63,486 nucleotides of DNA from Alphaproteobacteria bacterium (lineage in GTDB: Bacteria > Pseudomonadota > Alphaproteobacteria > UBA9655): the NCBI GenBank assembly GCA_019749915.1, contig JAIEPE010000044.1:1-63486 (forward strand). Direction: 5' to 3'. Both the position numbers and the translations under genes were made by a program. This document shows, one piece after another, positions 54,113-63,218 of this stretch. The notes below the pieces were generated by a model that saw only the letters and a list, made by a program, of their open reading frames with translations, did no database searches and was not told the origin of the DNA. Position 1 is the first letter of the stretch; every line of letters begins with the position of its first letter.

Positions 54113-55372
54113 CTATAAGATTTCCACATCTACCTTTCCATCATGAAAATGAATCTGAACCGTTTCATGGGATGAGAGCATAGACTTGGAAGAAACAAGT
54201 GTCTGCTCACCCTTTGTAACAAAGGCAAATCCGCGCTCAAGAACCCGTGTGTAGGAATAGCTCTCTAAAAGTTGAGCAAGAGCAATAAAACGTTGCCCAG
54301 CCTTCTGTAAAATATGCATTAAGGGAGGAGTAAGACGATGAGATAAATGTTCAAGAGCGGTCGTTTGGTGTTGTATACTCCTTACTTCCCCATTGACCAA
54401 TCGCTCGAATAACTCGTCCAGTTTTTGAGTACGCTCCTCAAGCCAAACGCCCAAAGGAGGCAGCCCTCGCCGTAAGGCTTCAAGCTGACTCTCATAAAGA
54501 GAAAGAGTGTGATTCAAATGGGTTGCAAGCTGAAGACCATATTGCAAAAAAGTTTGCGTTAACTGAGATTTGACGGGAACGGCAAATTCCGCAGCTGCTG
54601 TTGGAGTGGGAGCCCTTTTATCGGCGGCAAAATCAATAAGGGTCACATCGGTTTCATGCCCAACCGCTGAAATCACAGGAATATGACTTGCTGCAACGGC
54701 CCTGACGACATTTTCCTCATTAAAAGCCCAAAGATCCTCTAAACTTCCTCCTCCTCGCGCAATAATCAAAACATCAGGTTTAATTTCTAGCTCATTAAAG
54801 CCTTTAACTGCGGCTGCAATTTGCGAGGACGCTCCTTCTCCTTGGACAGCCACGGGCCATAGCATGACAGGAAGAGGGAAACGATCGGCAAGGCGATGCA
54901 AAATATCTTGAATGACAGCACCTGTAGGAGATGTAATAACTCCGATTCTCTCCGGAAGAAAAGGAAGCCGTTTTTTCAATGTCTCATCAAAAAGGCCTTC
55001 TGCCGCAAGTTTGCGTTTTCGCTCTTCTAAAAGTTTTAAAAGAGCTCCCTCCCCTGCAAGCTCCATTCCTTCAACAATAATTTGATACTTTGAGCGCCCT
55101 GGATAGGTTGTAAGCCTACCAATAGCAACAACCTCCATACCATCTTGAGGGTTCAAAGAAAGTCCTCCAAAACTGCCGCGCCAACACACGGCATCTAATA
55201 CAGCATCGTTGTCTTTTAAGGCAAAATACACATGTCCTGAGCTGTGACGTTTTAGGCCTGAAATCTCTCCCCGAACACGCACGCGAGAAAATCCTGCTTC
55301 AACGGTTTTTTTCAGTGCAAAAGAAAGCTCGGAGACGGTATATTCAGGTAGGGTTGAGGAGAGAGGAAGCAT
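54113..55372 (-). CDS. xseA: Exodeoxyribonuclease VII large subunit
   Basis: The large subunit of ExoVII, which degrades single-stranded DNA. The 419-residue protein has the N-terminal OB-fold (YTVSELSFALKKTVEAGF, VRGEISGLKRHSSGHVYFALKD in outline). The catalytic domain shows RIGVITSPTGAVIQDIL, IARGGGSLEDLWAFNEE, VGHETDVTLIDFAAD and RAPTPTAAAE, and a long coiled coil and C-terminal segment follow. I set the start at the ATG at 55372; an earlier ATG adds eleven unlikely residues. The small subunit xseB is not adjacent. Confidence 0.95.
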   Translation of the reverse strand: MLPLSSTLPEYTVSELSFALKKTVEAGFSRVRVRGEISGLKRHSSGHVYFALKDNDAVLDAVCWRGSFGGLSLNPQDGMEVVAIGRLTTYPGRSKYQIIVEGMELAGEGALLKLLEERKRKLAAEGLFDETLKKRLPFLPERIGVITSPTGAVIQDILHRLADRFPLPVMLWPVAVQGEGASSQIAAAVKGFNELEIKPDVLIIARGGGSLEDLWAFNEENVVRAVAASHIPVISAVGHETDVTLIDFAADKRAPTPTAAAEFAVPVKSQLTQTFLQYGLQLATHLNHTLSLYESQLEALRRGLPPLGVWLEERTQKLDELFERLVNGEVRSIQHQTTALEHLSHRLTPPLMHILQKAGQRFIALAQLLESYSYTRVLERGFAFVTKGEQTLVSSKSMLSSHETVQIHFHDGKVDVEIL

Positions 55373-55462
55373 AAAATAAAAGCCTTGTTTTGATATCGCG
55401 TACATCTTTCTCTAGAACTATAATCCCTAGAGAGAATCATTGATACCTCAATTTCTAACAAT

Positions 55463-56410
55463 TTAATTTATTAGCTTTATGACATCATCGTGAGAAATCC
55501 CTGTTACAGAAGCAATAAAACCAATATCCACTCCTTTAACGCGCATATTTCGTGCGATCTCTATTTTACTTTTCTCCTCCCCCTCAGCAAGTCCCTTCTC
55601 GAGACCTTGTTCTAAACCTTGCTGAACACCTCTTTTATAAACATCAGGTTTAAGATAATCTGCCAGTGTCATTAGCTTCTCCTCATCAACTGTTTTCAGC
55701 TCTTTAATTGTTTTAAACAAATCTTCCTGATGGGGTGTCTCGCCAAGCGCCACCACATAGGTGAGTACAGTACGAATATAACTCTCTTCTCCATTAGCTT
55801 CAAGAATTTTCAAATCTTGAATTATCTCCTTAAAAGAGGGCAGAATATTTGCATCATGAATATGCTTTAAAATCCGAGCCATTGTCCCATACCACAAATA
55901 TTTCCTCAACTCTTTATCAGAATTTTGCGTTAAATCGATGAGGTGATAAGGAGAGAAAAGGGTTTGTTTTGCAATTTCTCTCTCTTTCACAGGAAAAAGA
56001 TCAAAAAGATTTAAGGTGTGGGTATAGGGTCTTTTTCCCGTATAAAGGACAAGGGGATAAACAAGGGGCAATTCCTTTGTCTTTGTAGATCTTAAATGAT
56101 CTTCCATGACGCCTATCACATATTTTAAAAGACGAAAAGAAAGGAGGGGGTGGGACTGTGAGGCATGTTCTATCAAAAGATATAAAAAACCCGGCTTCCC
56201 ATTAAAATTAACTTTATAAAGAAGATCAATGATTTGAGATTTTAGCTTGTCATCGATATGACTTTCTCTTTGTAACTGAATGGAAGAAAAGTCGATATTT
56301 TCACGTACATGATCAGGCAAGTTCTTATGAAAAAACTCTTCAATAACCTTCTGATTGGTCATCAAGGAGCGCGTAAATCTATCGTGATGTGATAATCTAT
56401 TTCGAGCCAT
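55463..56410 (-). CDS. Rpn/YhgA-type putative recombination-promoting nuclease
   Basis: A 315-residue member of the Rpn (PF04754-like) group. The N-terminal HHDRFTRSLMTNQKVIEEFFHKNLP and the core IIDLLYKV...GFLYLLIEHASQSHPLLSFRLLKY follow the family pattern. The nuclease core normally reads D, then ExQ; here IEHAS has Ala where Gln is usual, so activity may be reduced. Near residue 270 a Gly/Glu-rich repeat (GLEQGLEKGLAEGEEK) precedes a short helix-turn-helix-like end. E. coli relatives promote recA-independent recombination; many copies elsewhere are mobile or domesticated. It is flanked by housekeeping genes. Confidence 0.8.
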   Translation of the reverse strand: MARNRLSHHDRFTRSLMTNQKVIEEFFHKNLPDHVRENIDFSSIQLQRESHIDDKLKSQIIDLLYKVNFNGKPGFLYLLIEHASQSHPLLSFRLLKYVIGVMEDHLRSTKTKELPLVYPLVLYTGKRPYTHTLNLFDLFPVKEREIAKQTLFSPYHLIDLTQNSDKELRKYLWYGTMARILKHIHDANILPSFKEIIQDLKILEANGEESYIRTVLTYVVALGETPHQEDLFKTIKELKTVDEEKLMTLADYLKPDVYKRGVQQGLEQGLEKGLAEGEEKSKIEIARNMRVKGVDIGFIASVTGISHDDVIKLIN

Positions 56411-56482
56411 TTATTATAATTATTGATTAAGGCTTTTTAAAACGATATCCACATTTCTATTGAATAGCAAGCCTTTTAAGAA

Positions 56483-57865
56483 CTATTTGTCTTTATCTAA
56501 AAGAATCTCGGGTCTATCAAGCAGATGCGGCGGAATTTTATCAAGAGAGATAAGATCTTCTAAACTTTGTTCTCGTGAAACATAATCATAAGCGCCTTCT
56601 CTCACAAATACGATACCCGGAAAGGGATGCTTATTATAGTTACTGGCTAAAGAGTGGGTATAAGCTCCCGTTGAAAAAACAACGAATACATCTCCAGCAG
56701 CGCAAGGAGGGAGGCAAATATTTTCTATTAAAATATCTCCTGTCTCACAACACTTCCCTACAATTTTATAGGGCCGTTTTTTTACAGAAGAGGTCATTTT
56801 ATTGGCGAGAACACCTGTATATTTAGCTTGATAAAGAGCAACCCTTAAATTATCTGTCATGCCTCCATTCACGGCAGCATAATGAACCGACTCGCTTCCT
56901 TCTTTAATGGTCCCTATGTTATAAAGGGTACATCCTGCTTGTCCGACGATAGAACGGCCGGGCTCAAGCATAAGGTCAGGTAAATCAATATTTTTCATTT
57001 TACATGTAAGAATCAGCTTTTCACAAAGCACTTTGACAAAATGGTGAATATCCGGCACGGAATCATGATCTTCATAAGCAATCCCAAGACCACCACCAAT
57101 ATTTAACTCTTCAACACAACGCCCCTTATTCTTTAAGAAAGCCAAGTACTCTCCCACTTTATCGAGGGCTTCCTCATAAAAAGAAGCCTTATGTATGTTT
57201 GACCCTAGATGAAAATGAATCCCTTTAAATTTAATATAACCGTTAGCACACACTTTTTGAAGATACTCAGGAATTCGATCTTGGTCTCTATAAAAGCCAA
57301 ACTTTGATTCTTTAACAGCGGTTGCAATATATTTATGAGTCTCAACCTCAACTTCAGGATTGATTCTCAATAAAATACCACATTCCCTCTTTAATTCTGA
57401 GGTAACTTTTTCAAGTAAGGTCAGTTCATCAAAGTTATCAACAATGATCCGCTTAATACCATACTTAACAGCAGCGGTGAGCTCCCTTTCCGATTTATTA
57501 TTTCCATGCATGATGATATTTTGAGGGAGAATCTTAGCCTTCTGCGCAATAAAAAGCTCCCCTTCTGAGCAAACATCAATACCAACTTCTTCTTGTTTGA
57601 GCAACAAGCCCATAGCTAGATTTAAAAAAGCTTTTGACGCATAGAAAACAGACGTAGATTTTGGATAAAAGAGCTTTAAGGCATTTTTATAAAGGCGCAA
57701 ATTCTCACGAATAGCCAATTCGTCAAAAACATAAAGTGGACGATCGCTCAAACCAGCAAGATGAACTAAATCAATCCCGTGAAGCGCTAAATGTCCTTTT
57801 TCATTGATAGAATAGCCATTTAATTTAGACCAAAGGCTCATTCTATCTTTTTCCTGAGCCTCCAC
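56483..57865 (-). CDS. lysA: Diaminopimelate decarboxylase
   Basis: LysA decarboxylates meso-diaminopimelate to lysine with PLP, the last step of the pathway that dapA begins. In 460 residues it shows the Schiff-base Lys in VFYASKAF, MHGNNKSERELTAAVKYG, HFHLGSNI, GGGLGIAY, EPGRSIVGQAG and CCETGDIL. It is longer than the usual 415-430 residues at both ends. The first codon is GTG with GGAAG seven bases upstream; an ATG eight codons in (57841) is also possible. The start is directly after the chpT stop. Confidence 0.93.
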   Translation of the reverse strand: MEAQEKDRMSLWSKLNGYSINEKGHLALHGIDLVHLAGLSDRPLYVFDELAIRENLRLYKNALKLFYPKSTSVFYASKAFLNLAMGLLLKQEEVGIDVCSEGELFIAQKAKILPQNIIMHGNNKSERELTAAVKYGIKRIIVDNFDELTLLEKVTSELKRECGILLRINPEVEVETHKYIATAVKESKFGFYRDQDRIPEYLQKVCANGYIKFKGIHFHLGSNIHKASFYEEALDKVGEYLAFLKNKGRCVEELNIGGGLGIAYEDHDSVPDIHHFVKVLCEKLILTCKMKNIDLPDLMLEPGRSIVGQAGCTLYNIGTIKEGSESVHYAAVNGGMTDNLRVALYQAKYTGVLANKMTSSVKKRPYKIVGKCCETGDILIENICLPPCAAGDVFVVFSTGAYTHSLASNYNKHPFPGIVFVREGAYDYVSREQSLEDLISLDKIPPHLLDRPEILLDKDK

Positions 57866-58510
57866 TTATTTTCTTCCTTTTATCTCTAAGAGCAATCCCG
57901 AAGGTAACTCTGTCTTGCGACATTCCAGAACACCATTAATTTTCCTAACTAAGGTATGAATCAAATAACAAGGAATTGTCCGAGGCGTGAGTTCACTTAA
58001 AGGAATTCTTCCTTCTAAAGTCTCAACCGTTCCTTGGTGCAAAATGACGGAATCCGTATTCAGTTGAAGTAAGAGTTTGGCGGATGTCTCATCAGGAAGG
58101 GTGACCTGAATCATCCCTCCCTTTGGCGCACATTCACTGACCCACAAGACAGAATTAAGAAGTAATCGGCCCCAATTTTCAAGAATCAAGTCTCCTTGAA
58201 AAGGGGTTTTCCACTCAAATTCGATTTTGCTTCGGGAAAAATAATTTTCGATGAGTGCCCGCGCTTCTCCAAAAGATGTGCGCTCTCCACTTGATCCAAA
58301 GGCTGTCCGAAAAAAACTTAATCGAGAAGAGGCAACTTGAGAACTATGCTGAATAAGACTAATAATTTCCTTAGAATCCTCAGACAAATCAACCATATTC
58401 TCTTGCAAAAGTTCCAGCCCCGTATTAATGGCGCCAATAGGCGTTACAAGATCATGACAAAGACGAGAAGAAAGAAGTTCGGCTAAACGAAGAGAAAATT
58501 CTGGTGTCAT
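57866..58510 (-). CDS. chpT: Histidine phosphotransferase ChpT
   Basis: ChpT relays phosphate from the hybrid kinase CckA to the cell-cycle regulator CtrA in alphaproteobacteria. The 214-residue protein begins with the family signature SLRLAELLSSRLCHDLVTPIGAINTGLELL in outline; the phospho-accepting His is in RLCHDLVTP. A degenerate Bergerat-type ATPase fold follows (LLLNSVLWVSECAPKGG). A TTAA-N7-TTAA site of the CtrA type lies 23 bases upstream of its start. It is adjacent to lysA, which probably shares the transcript. Neither cckA nor ctrA is in the window. Confidence 0.9.
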   Translation of the reverse strand: MTPEFSLRLAELLSSRLCHDLVTPIGAINTGLELLQENMVDLSEDSKEIISLIQHSSQVASSRLSFFRTAFGSSGERTSFGEARALIENYFSRSKIEFEWKTPFQGDLILENWGRLLLNSVLWVSECAPKGGMIQVTLPDETSAKLLLQLNTDSVILHQGTVETLEGRIPLSELTPRTIPCYLIHTLVRKINGVLECRKTELPSGLLLEIKGRK

Positions 58511-58532
58511 CTATAATTTCCCTATATATATT

Positions 58533-58547
58533 TTAATAACTTGTTAA
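58533..58547. promoter_or_regulatory. CtrA-type box between chpT and the RND pump genes
   Basis: TTAA-TAACTTG-TTAA followed by C matches the CtrA consensus TTAA-N7-TTAAC exactly. It lies 23 bases before chpT and 77 bases before the divergent pump gene. The surrounding DNA is AT-rich, so chance occurrence is possible. Confidence 0.45.
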
Positions 58548-58623
58548 CAAATTTTCTGGTAAACTGCCAGGATAAAGAAAAAACGATTAAAAATTTAAGC
58601 TTATTTTACATAGAGAACGCCAC

Positions 58624-59697
58624 ATGAAAACCTATAAAAAAATAATAATTGTTCTTGTTATCTGCGGACTAGGCCTCGCTGTCATCCTTTGGTTCAAAAG
58701 AGGAAAAGAAGTTGCAGAAATTACTTTTAAAGAGCCCACCCCTGTTGAGGCTATCCGTGCAAAGAGTGGCCCCATTCTCAGACGTGTCAATACGGTTGGA
58801 ACTCTTACAGCCATTCAATCCGTAGATCTTCGTCCTCAAGTGAATGGAAAAATTGAAAAAATTTATTTTCAAGGAGGCGCCCGGGTTAAGGCTGGAGATC
58901 CCCTCTTCAAAATTGAAGATGGATTATACAAAGCCAAAGTTGCTGAAGCGGATGCTCAACTTATGCTGAGCCATGAAAACTATAACCGTGTCACAAAACT
59001 TTTAGAGAAAAAGTTTGGTTCGCTCCAGGAAAGAGATAAAGCCTATGCAGAAATGATGGTTGCGCAAGCTCACCTAGATGAAGCTAAAATTCAACTTGAA
59101 AATACTCTCATCAAAGCTCCTTTTGAAGGCGTTATAGGACTTAGCGAAGTTAGCGTCGGTGCCCTTGTTTCAGAATCCGTTGAGCTTGCGAGTCTCGTGG
59201 ATTTAGATCCTATCAATGTGGACTTCAGCATTCCTGAGTCTTACCTTCCTTTTGTACATGAAGGGGATATAGTAGACGTTACCATAGAAGATTTTGATAT
59301 TCTCCCCATTGAAGCTACTATTAAAGCCATTGCTCCCGAAATTGAGGAAAATACACGTACCATTACCATTCGTGCTGAAATGCCCAATGCAAACCTTTCT
59401 TATCGCCCAGGTGAATTCGCACGAGTCCTCGTGCTTGCAGGAAAAATTGAAAATGCAGTTCTTATCCCTGCAACAGCCATCGAACACGAAGGAGAAGAAG
59501 AATATGTCATGCTCGTCGTAGATAATGTAGCCGTACGTTCCACTGTTAGTACAGGAATGAAAGACGGCAACGATGTTGAAATTACCCACGGCGTCAAAAC
59601 CAATGATTTAGTGGTTGTTGCTGGCCAATTTAAATTGAGAGATGGCGACGAAGTCAACATTGTTAACCTAGAAAAAGCAACCCCAGAGAAAAAATGA
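58624..59697 (+). CDS. RND efflux pump periplasmic adaptor (membrane fusion protein)
   Basis: The adaptor that links an inner-membrane RND pump to an outer-membrane channel. The 357 residues start with one membrane anchor (8-25). The barrel-sandwich hybrid (VDLRPQVNGKIEKIYFQGGARVKAGDPLFKI in outline), a short helical hairpin (about 100-145), a beta-barrel and the C-terminal membrane-proximal domain follow. ALVSESVELASLVDLDPINVDF is typical. Its stop overlaps the pump gene start by four bases. No outer-membrane channel gene is nearby. Confidence 0.92.
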   Translation: MKTYKKIIIVLVICGLGLAVILWFKRGKEVAEITFKEPTPVEAIRAKSGPILRRVNTVGTLTAIQSVDLRPQVNGKIEKIYFQGGARVKAGDPLFKIEDGLYKAKVAEADAQLMLSHENYNRVTKLLEKKFGSLQERDKAYAEMMVAQAHLDEAKIQLENTLIKAPFEGVIGLSEVSVGALVSESVELASLVDLDPINVDFSIPESYLPFVHEGDIVDVTIEDFDILPIEATIKAIAPEIEENTRTITIRAEMPNANLSYRPGEFARVLVLAGKIENAVLIPATAIEHEGEEEYVMLVVDNVAVRSTVSTGMKDGNDVEITHGVKTNDLVVVAGQFKLRDGDEVNIVNLEKATPEKK

Positions 59698-62600
59698 ATT
59701 TCATAGAATTTCTTATTCGCCGTCCTGTTTTAGCCACCGTGATGTCTATCATCCTTGTCATGATTGGCGGCGTCTCCTATACAAGGCTTTCTTTAAGGCA
59801 GTTCCCAGAAGTTGACAAACCCATTATCAGCGTAACGACATCCATGGAGGGAGCGAGTCCTCAAATTATTGAGGGCCAAATCACCCGCCCCTTAGAAGAA
59901 ACGCTGGGAGGCATTGAAGGTCTTGATTATATGACCTCACGCAGCGAAACAGAAAATAGCCTCATAAAACTTAATTTTAAGGTAGATCGTGACATTGATC
60001 TTGCCGCAGCAGACGTACGGGATAGACTCCAAAAAGTGCGTAATAAACTCCCGGATGAGGCTGACGATCCTCTGATCAAGAAGGCAGATGCAGATGCCGT
60101 GCCGATTATTTATCTTTCTCTTTTTAGCGATAGAAAGTCTGTCAATGACTTGGCTGACTATGCCCACCGCTTCTTAGAAAGTGAGCTCCAAACGATCAAA
60201 GGGGTTGCCAGTGTTGAGATATTTGGTGGTGGAAATCTTGAAATGCACCTGATTTTGGACCCCATTCGCCTCAATGCATATAAGGTTACTGCCACAGATG
60301 TCGCGGCGGCTTTAAAACGCCAGAATATTAAAAAACCTGCTGGCCGCCTTACAGGAGAAGAACGTGAATTTACTGTCACAACCAGCACTTCTCTTACTAC
60401 CCCTAACCAGTTTAATAACATGGTCATTGCGGAAAAAGAAGGACGAATCATCCGCCTTAAGGATGTCGGGTTTGCAGAACTTAATTCGGAAGACAAGCGT
60501 TTTTCATCTCGCTTTAATGGAAAAAATGCTGTCAGCATAGGTATTGTCAAGAAATCTGTTGCTAATCCTCTTGAAGTTAAGAAAGGTGTTATTGAGAAGG
60601 TTAATCAAATTCGCGAACACTTGCCTTTAGGAACTGAAGTCGAAATTTCTTCTGATAAAACGGTCTTCATACAAAAGTCCATTGAACATGTTTATCGCAC
60701 CATTTGGGAAGCTACCTTCCTTGTGGTCGTGGTTGTATTTATGTTCTTAAGATCCATTCGTGCCTCAATCATCCCTTTGGTGACCATTCCCGTTTCCTTA
60801 GTTGGAGCCTTTATCCTAATGTTCCTGTTTGGTTTTACCATTAACATTCTCACTTTATTGGCCCTCGTGCTTGCAATTGGACTGGTGGTAGATGACGCGA
60901 TCGTAGTCTTAGAAAACATCTATCGTTACATAGAAGAAGGGGAAGAACCTTTCGATGCCGCCATTAAGGGCGCCAAGGAGATTAGTTTTGCTGTAATCGC
61001 CATGACCCTAACGCTTGCTGCTGTTTACGCCCCTATCGCTCTTTCAAGCGGCATTACTGGAAGGCTTTTCACAGAATTTGCCCTTACTCTTGCGGGAGCA
61101 GTTATAATCTCAGGTTTTGTGGCTTTAACGCTAACCCCAACGATGTGTGCACACCTTCTTACTCACCATGATCATCAGGCACTTGAAGGGCATCGTTTTG
61201 CTGAAGTTTATCAAACTTTTTACGAAAAAACCGGATTATGGCTGGATAAACTCGATCAAGCCTATGCTGCTCTTTTAACCCTTGTTCTTCAAAAGCGCCT
61301 CTGGGTGGTGTTAGGAGGACTTTTTATTGCCCTTATTGGTCTTTATCTTGCTGTCTTCCAACTAAAACGTGAGCTTACTCCTGCCGAGGATCAAGGCGTC
61401 TTGAGAACAACAGCTGATCCTCCCTATGGAGCTACTTTAAAATATATTGAAAAATATGCCCATCAAATGGATAAAATCCTCTCTTCCGTACCTGAACTGG
61501 TCAAGCGCATGACAGTTGTGCAAGTTGGAGATTACACTTACTCAAATAACACGATGCTTCCTTGGGAGGAAAGAAAACGGAGTTGCAGTGAAGTTGAAAA
61601 AGCAATCACACCAGAACTTAAGAAAATCATTGGTCTTGACGTGCGACCAAGATGTGAAAGTCGTTCGGTTATTGGGGGTGGTAGCGGCTTTGACCTTTCA
61701 TTTGTGATTCAAACAACACGCTCTTATGAAGATCTTGCAGACCAAATGCAAAAAGTTTGGGCTGCGATGCTTCAACATCCGGGGATCGGAAATATTCGTC
61801 CTGACATGGGAGAAGCGGGTGAAGATTTCAAAGTTCAAGTTGATGTGGAAAAAGCGGCTACCTTAGGAATTGAACCAGATGTTGTCGCACAAACATTAGA
61901 TACCCTGATTGGAGGACGACGTTCTACTACTTTCGAGAGAGAAAGCAAACAATATCCAGTGCGTGTTTGGGTAGGAGAACAATTCCGAAGGTCCCCTGAA
62001 AATGTTTTAGAAATGACAGTGAAGGGGCAACGAAATAACAAAGAAACGCTTGTTCCTCTTAAGGATATCATTAAGGTTATGTCCACTGTAACTACGCCAG
62101 AAATTCGTCACTTTGAGGGCCTTCGTTCAGTCACTTTAGATGCCAACCTCAAAGATGGTTATGGATTAGGGCAAGTTTTAGAAGACATTAAGAAAGTGGC
62201 AGAAAAGATTCTTCCCGATGGGTATCAAACAACTGTTTCGGGAGAAACACGGGATTATCTTAAGGAAACTTATACTATCTATCTTATCTTTGGGCTCGCC
62301 CTTGCCTTTATTTTCTTGGTTATGGCTGCTCAATTTGAAAGCTTTATTGATCCCTTTATCATCATTCTGAGTGTGCCTCTTTCTTTGGCAGGCGCCTTAT
62401 TTACCCTATGGATTTTCCCCTCTGGCACCTTAAATATCTATAGTCAAATCGGTCTTGTTACTTTAATTGGCTTGATTACAAAGCATGGTATTTTGATTGT
62501 AGATTTCGCCAATAAACTTCAAATCCAAGGAAAAACAACTTTAGAAGCAGTTATTGAGGCCTCTCGCTTGCGCCTGCGTCCCATTCTCATGACAACATTT

Positions 62601-62807
62601 GCCATGGTATTTGGCGCCGTCCCTTTGGCTTATTCCAGTGGTGCAGGTGCTGAAACCCGCGAGCAAATTGGACTTGTGATCGTAGGGGGTATGTCCTTTG
62701 GAACCTTCTTTACCCTTTTTGTTATCCCAGTGGTCTATACATACCTCAGCCGGAAAACACTTCAGCCTTCATCAAGGAAAAACAAAAAAATGCTTAAAAA
62801 ACAATAA
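59694..62807 (+). CDS. RND efflux transporter, inner-membrane pump (AcrB/MexF-like)
   Basis: A proton-driven multidrug exporter of 1037 residues with the usual twelve helices and two large periplasmic loops. It begins MNFIEFLIRRPVLATVMSIILVM in outline. Conserved pieces are GLVVDDAIVVLENIYRYIEEG, where the paired Asp of helix 4 that carry protons are in VVDDAIVV, and TLIGLITKHGILIVDFANK in helix 10. The loop segments GASPQIIEG and IKGVASVEIFGGG are normal. The substrate cannot be told. It is co-translated with the adaptor gene. Confidence 0.94.
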   Translation: MNFIEFLIRRPVLATVMSIILVMIGGVSYTRLSLRQFPEVDKPIISVTTSMEGASPQIIEGQITRPLEETLGGIEGLDYMTSRSETENSLIKLNFKVDRDIDLAAADVRDRLQKVRNKLPDEADDPLIKKADADAVPIIYLSLFSDRKSVNDLADYAHRFLESELQTIKGVASVEIFGGGNLEMHLILDPIRLNAYKVTATDVAAALKRQNIKKPAGRLTGEEREFTVTTSTSLTTPNQFNNMVIAEKEGRIIRLKDVGFAELNSEDKRFSSRFNGKNAVSIGIVKKSVANPLEVKKGVIEKVNQIREHLPLGTEVEISSDKTVFIQKSIEHVYRTIWEATFLVVVVVFMFLRSIRASIIPLVTIPVSLVGAFILMFLFGFTINILTLLALVLAIGLVVDDAIVVLENIYRYIEEGEEPFDAAIKGAKEISFAVIAMTLTLAAVYAPIALSSGITGRLFTEFALTLAGAVIISGFVALTLTPTMCAHLLTHHDHQALEGHRFAEVYQTFYEKTGLWLDKLDQAYAALLTLVLQKRLWVVLGGLFIALIGLYLAVFQLKRELTPAEDQGVLRTTADPPYGATLKYIEKYAHQMDKILSSVPELVKRMTVVQVGDYTYSNNTMLPWEERKRSCSEVEKAITPELKKIIGLDVRPRCESRSVIGGGSGFDLSFVIQTTRSYEDLADQMQKVWAAMLQHPGIGNIRPDMGEAGEDFKVQVDVEKAATLGIEPDVVAQTLDTLIGGRRSTTFERESKQYPVRVWVGEQFRRSPENVLEMTVKGQRNNKETLVPLKDIIKVMSTVTTPEIRHFEGLRSVTLDANLKDGYGLGQVLEDIKKVAEKILPDGYQTTVSGETRDYLKETYTIYLIFGLALAFIFLVMAAQFESFIDPFIIILSVPLSLAGALFTLWIFPSGTLNIYSQIGLVTLIGLITKHGILIVDFANKLQIQGKTTLEAVIEASRLRLRPILMTTFAMVFGAVPLAYSSGAGAETREQIGLVIVGGMSFGTFFTLFVIPVVYTYLSRKTLQPSSRKNKKMLKKQ

Positions 62808-62912
62808 GTTATAAACATTTAAAGACTTTATCAACCTTTCCCTAGAAGAAAATTAACTCTCTTTCTCTATAATATAATTATGGCAAACGATTTAAAGAGA
62901 AGAGGAGAAGAG

Positions 62913-63080
62913 ATGGCTGAGATTATTGATTTAGATTTTTACAGGAAATTCCGAATAGTCTTGCCAATGCGCCCCAGTAAACTTGCAAAAACATCAAGTC
63001 TTATGACAACAAGGAGTTATATCCGACCCTTTCGTCGCAAACGCAGGCCTGATTCTGAAACACAGCAAAAAGAAAAATAG
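62913..63080 (+). CDS. Small basic protein of unknown function
   Basis: A 55-residue protein with AGGAG five bases before the ATG at 62913; an earlier ATG at 62880 adds eleven residues and has no good site. The sequence MAEIIDLDFYRKFRIVLPMR resembles short conserved leader-type proteins that begin MxxIIDLDxYRK, but I cannot name the family. The C-terminal half is very basic (RRKRRPDS) and could bind nucleic acid. It follows the pump genes by about 100 bases, and a long inverted repeat after it may terminate the transcript. Confidence 0.6.
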   Translation: MAEIIDLDFYRKFRIVLPMRPSKLAKTSSLMTTRSYIRPFRRKRRPDSETQQKEK

Positions 63081-63100
63081 GGAAACGCCCAATTCTAAAC

Positions 63101-63178
63101 CACTCTAATGAGTTAAAAAGATTGCTGCATAAAAACTAGCACGACTAGCTATTATGCAGCAGTCTTTTATTAGAGTGA
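63101..63178. terminator. Long inverted repeat, probable bidirectional terminator
   Basis: CACTCTAAT at 63101 and ATTAGAGTG at 63170-63178 form outer arms. Inside, AAAAGATTGCTGCATAA (63116-63132) pairs with TTATGCAGCAGTCTTTT (63152-63168) with a single mismatch. TAGC/GCTA sits in the loop. It lies between two converging genes. A-runs and T-runs at the stem fit terminator use in both directions. Confidence 0.6.
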
Positions 63179-63191
63179 AAAGAAAAATGAG

Positions 63192-63218
63192 CGAGGCCAG
63201 GACTTAATCCTGGCCTCG
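63192..63218 (-). terminator. Rho-independent terminator at the 3' end of the repeat-bearing ORF
   Basis: A perfect 11-bp stem, CGAGGCCAGGA with TCCTGGCCTCG, and a five-base loop. On the minus strand it is followed by CATTTTTCTTTTC. It overlaps the stop codon of the minus-strand open frame that ends at 63204, which supports that frame being the end of a real transcript. Confidence 0.7.
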
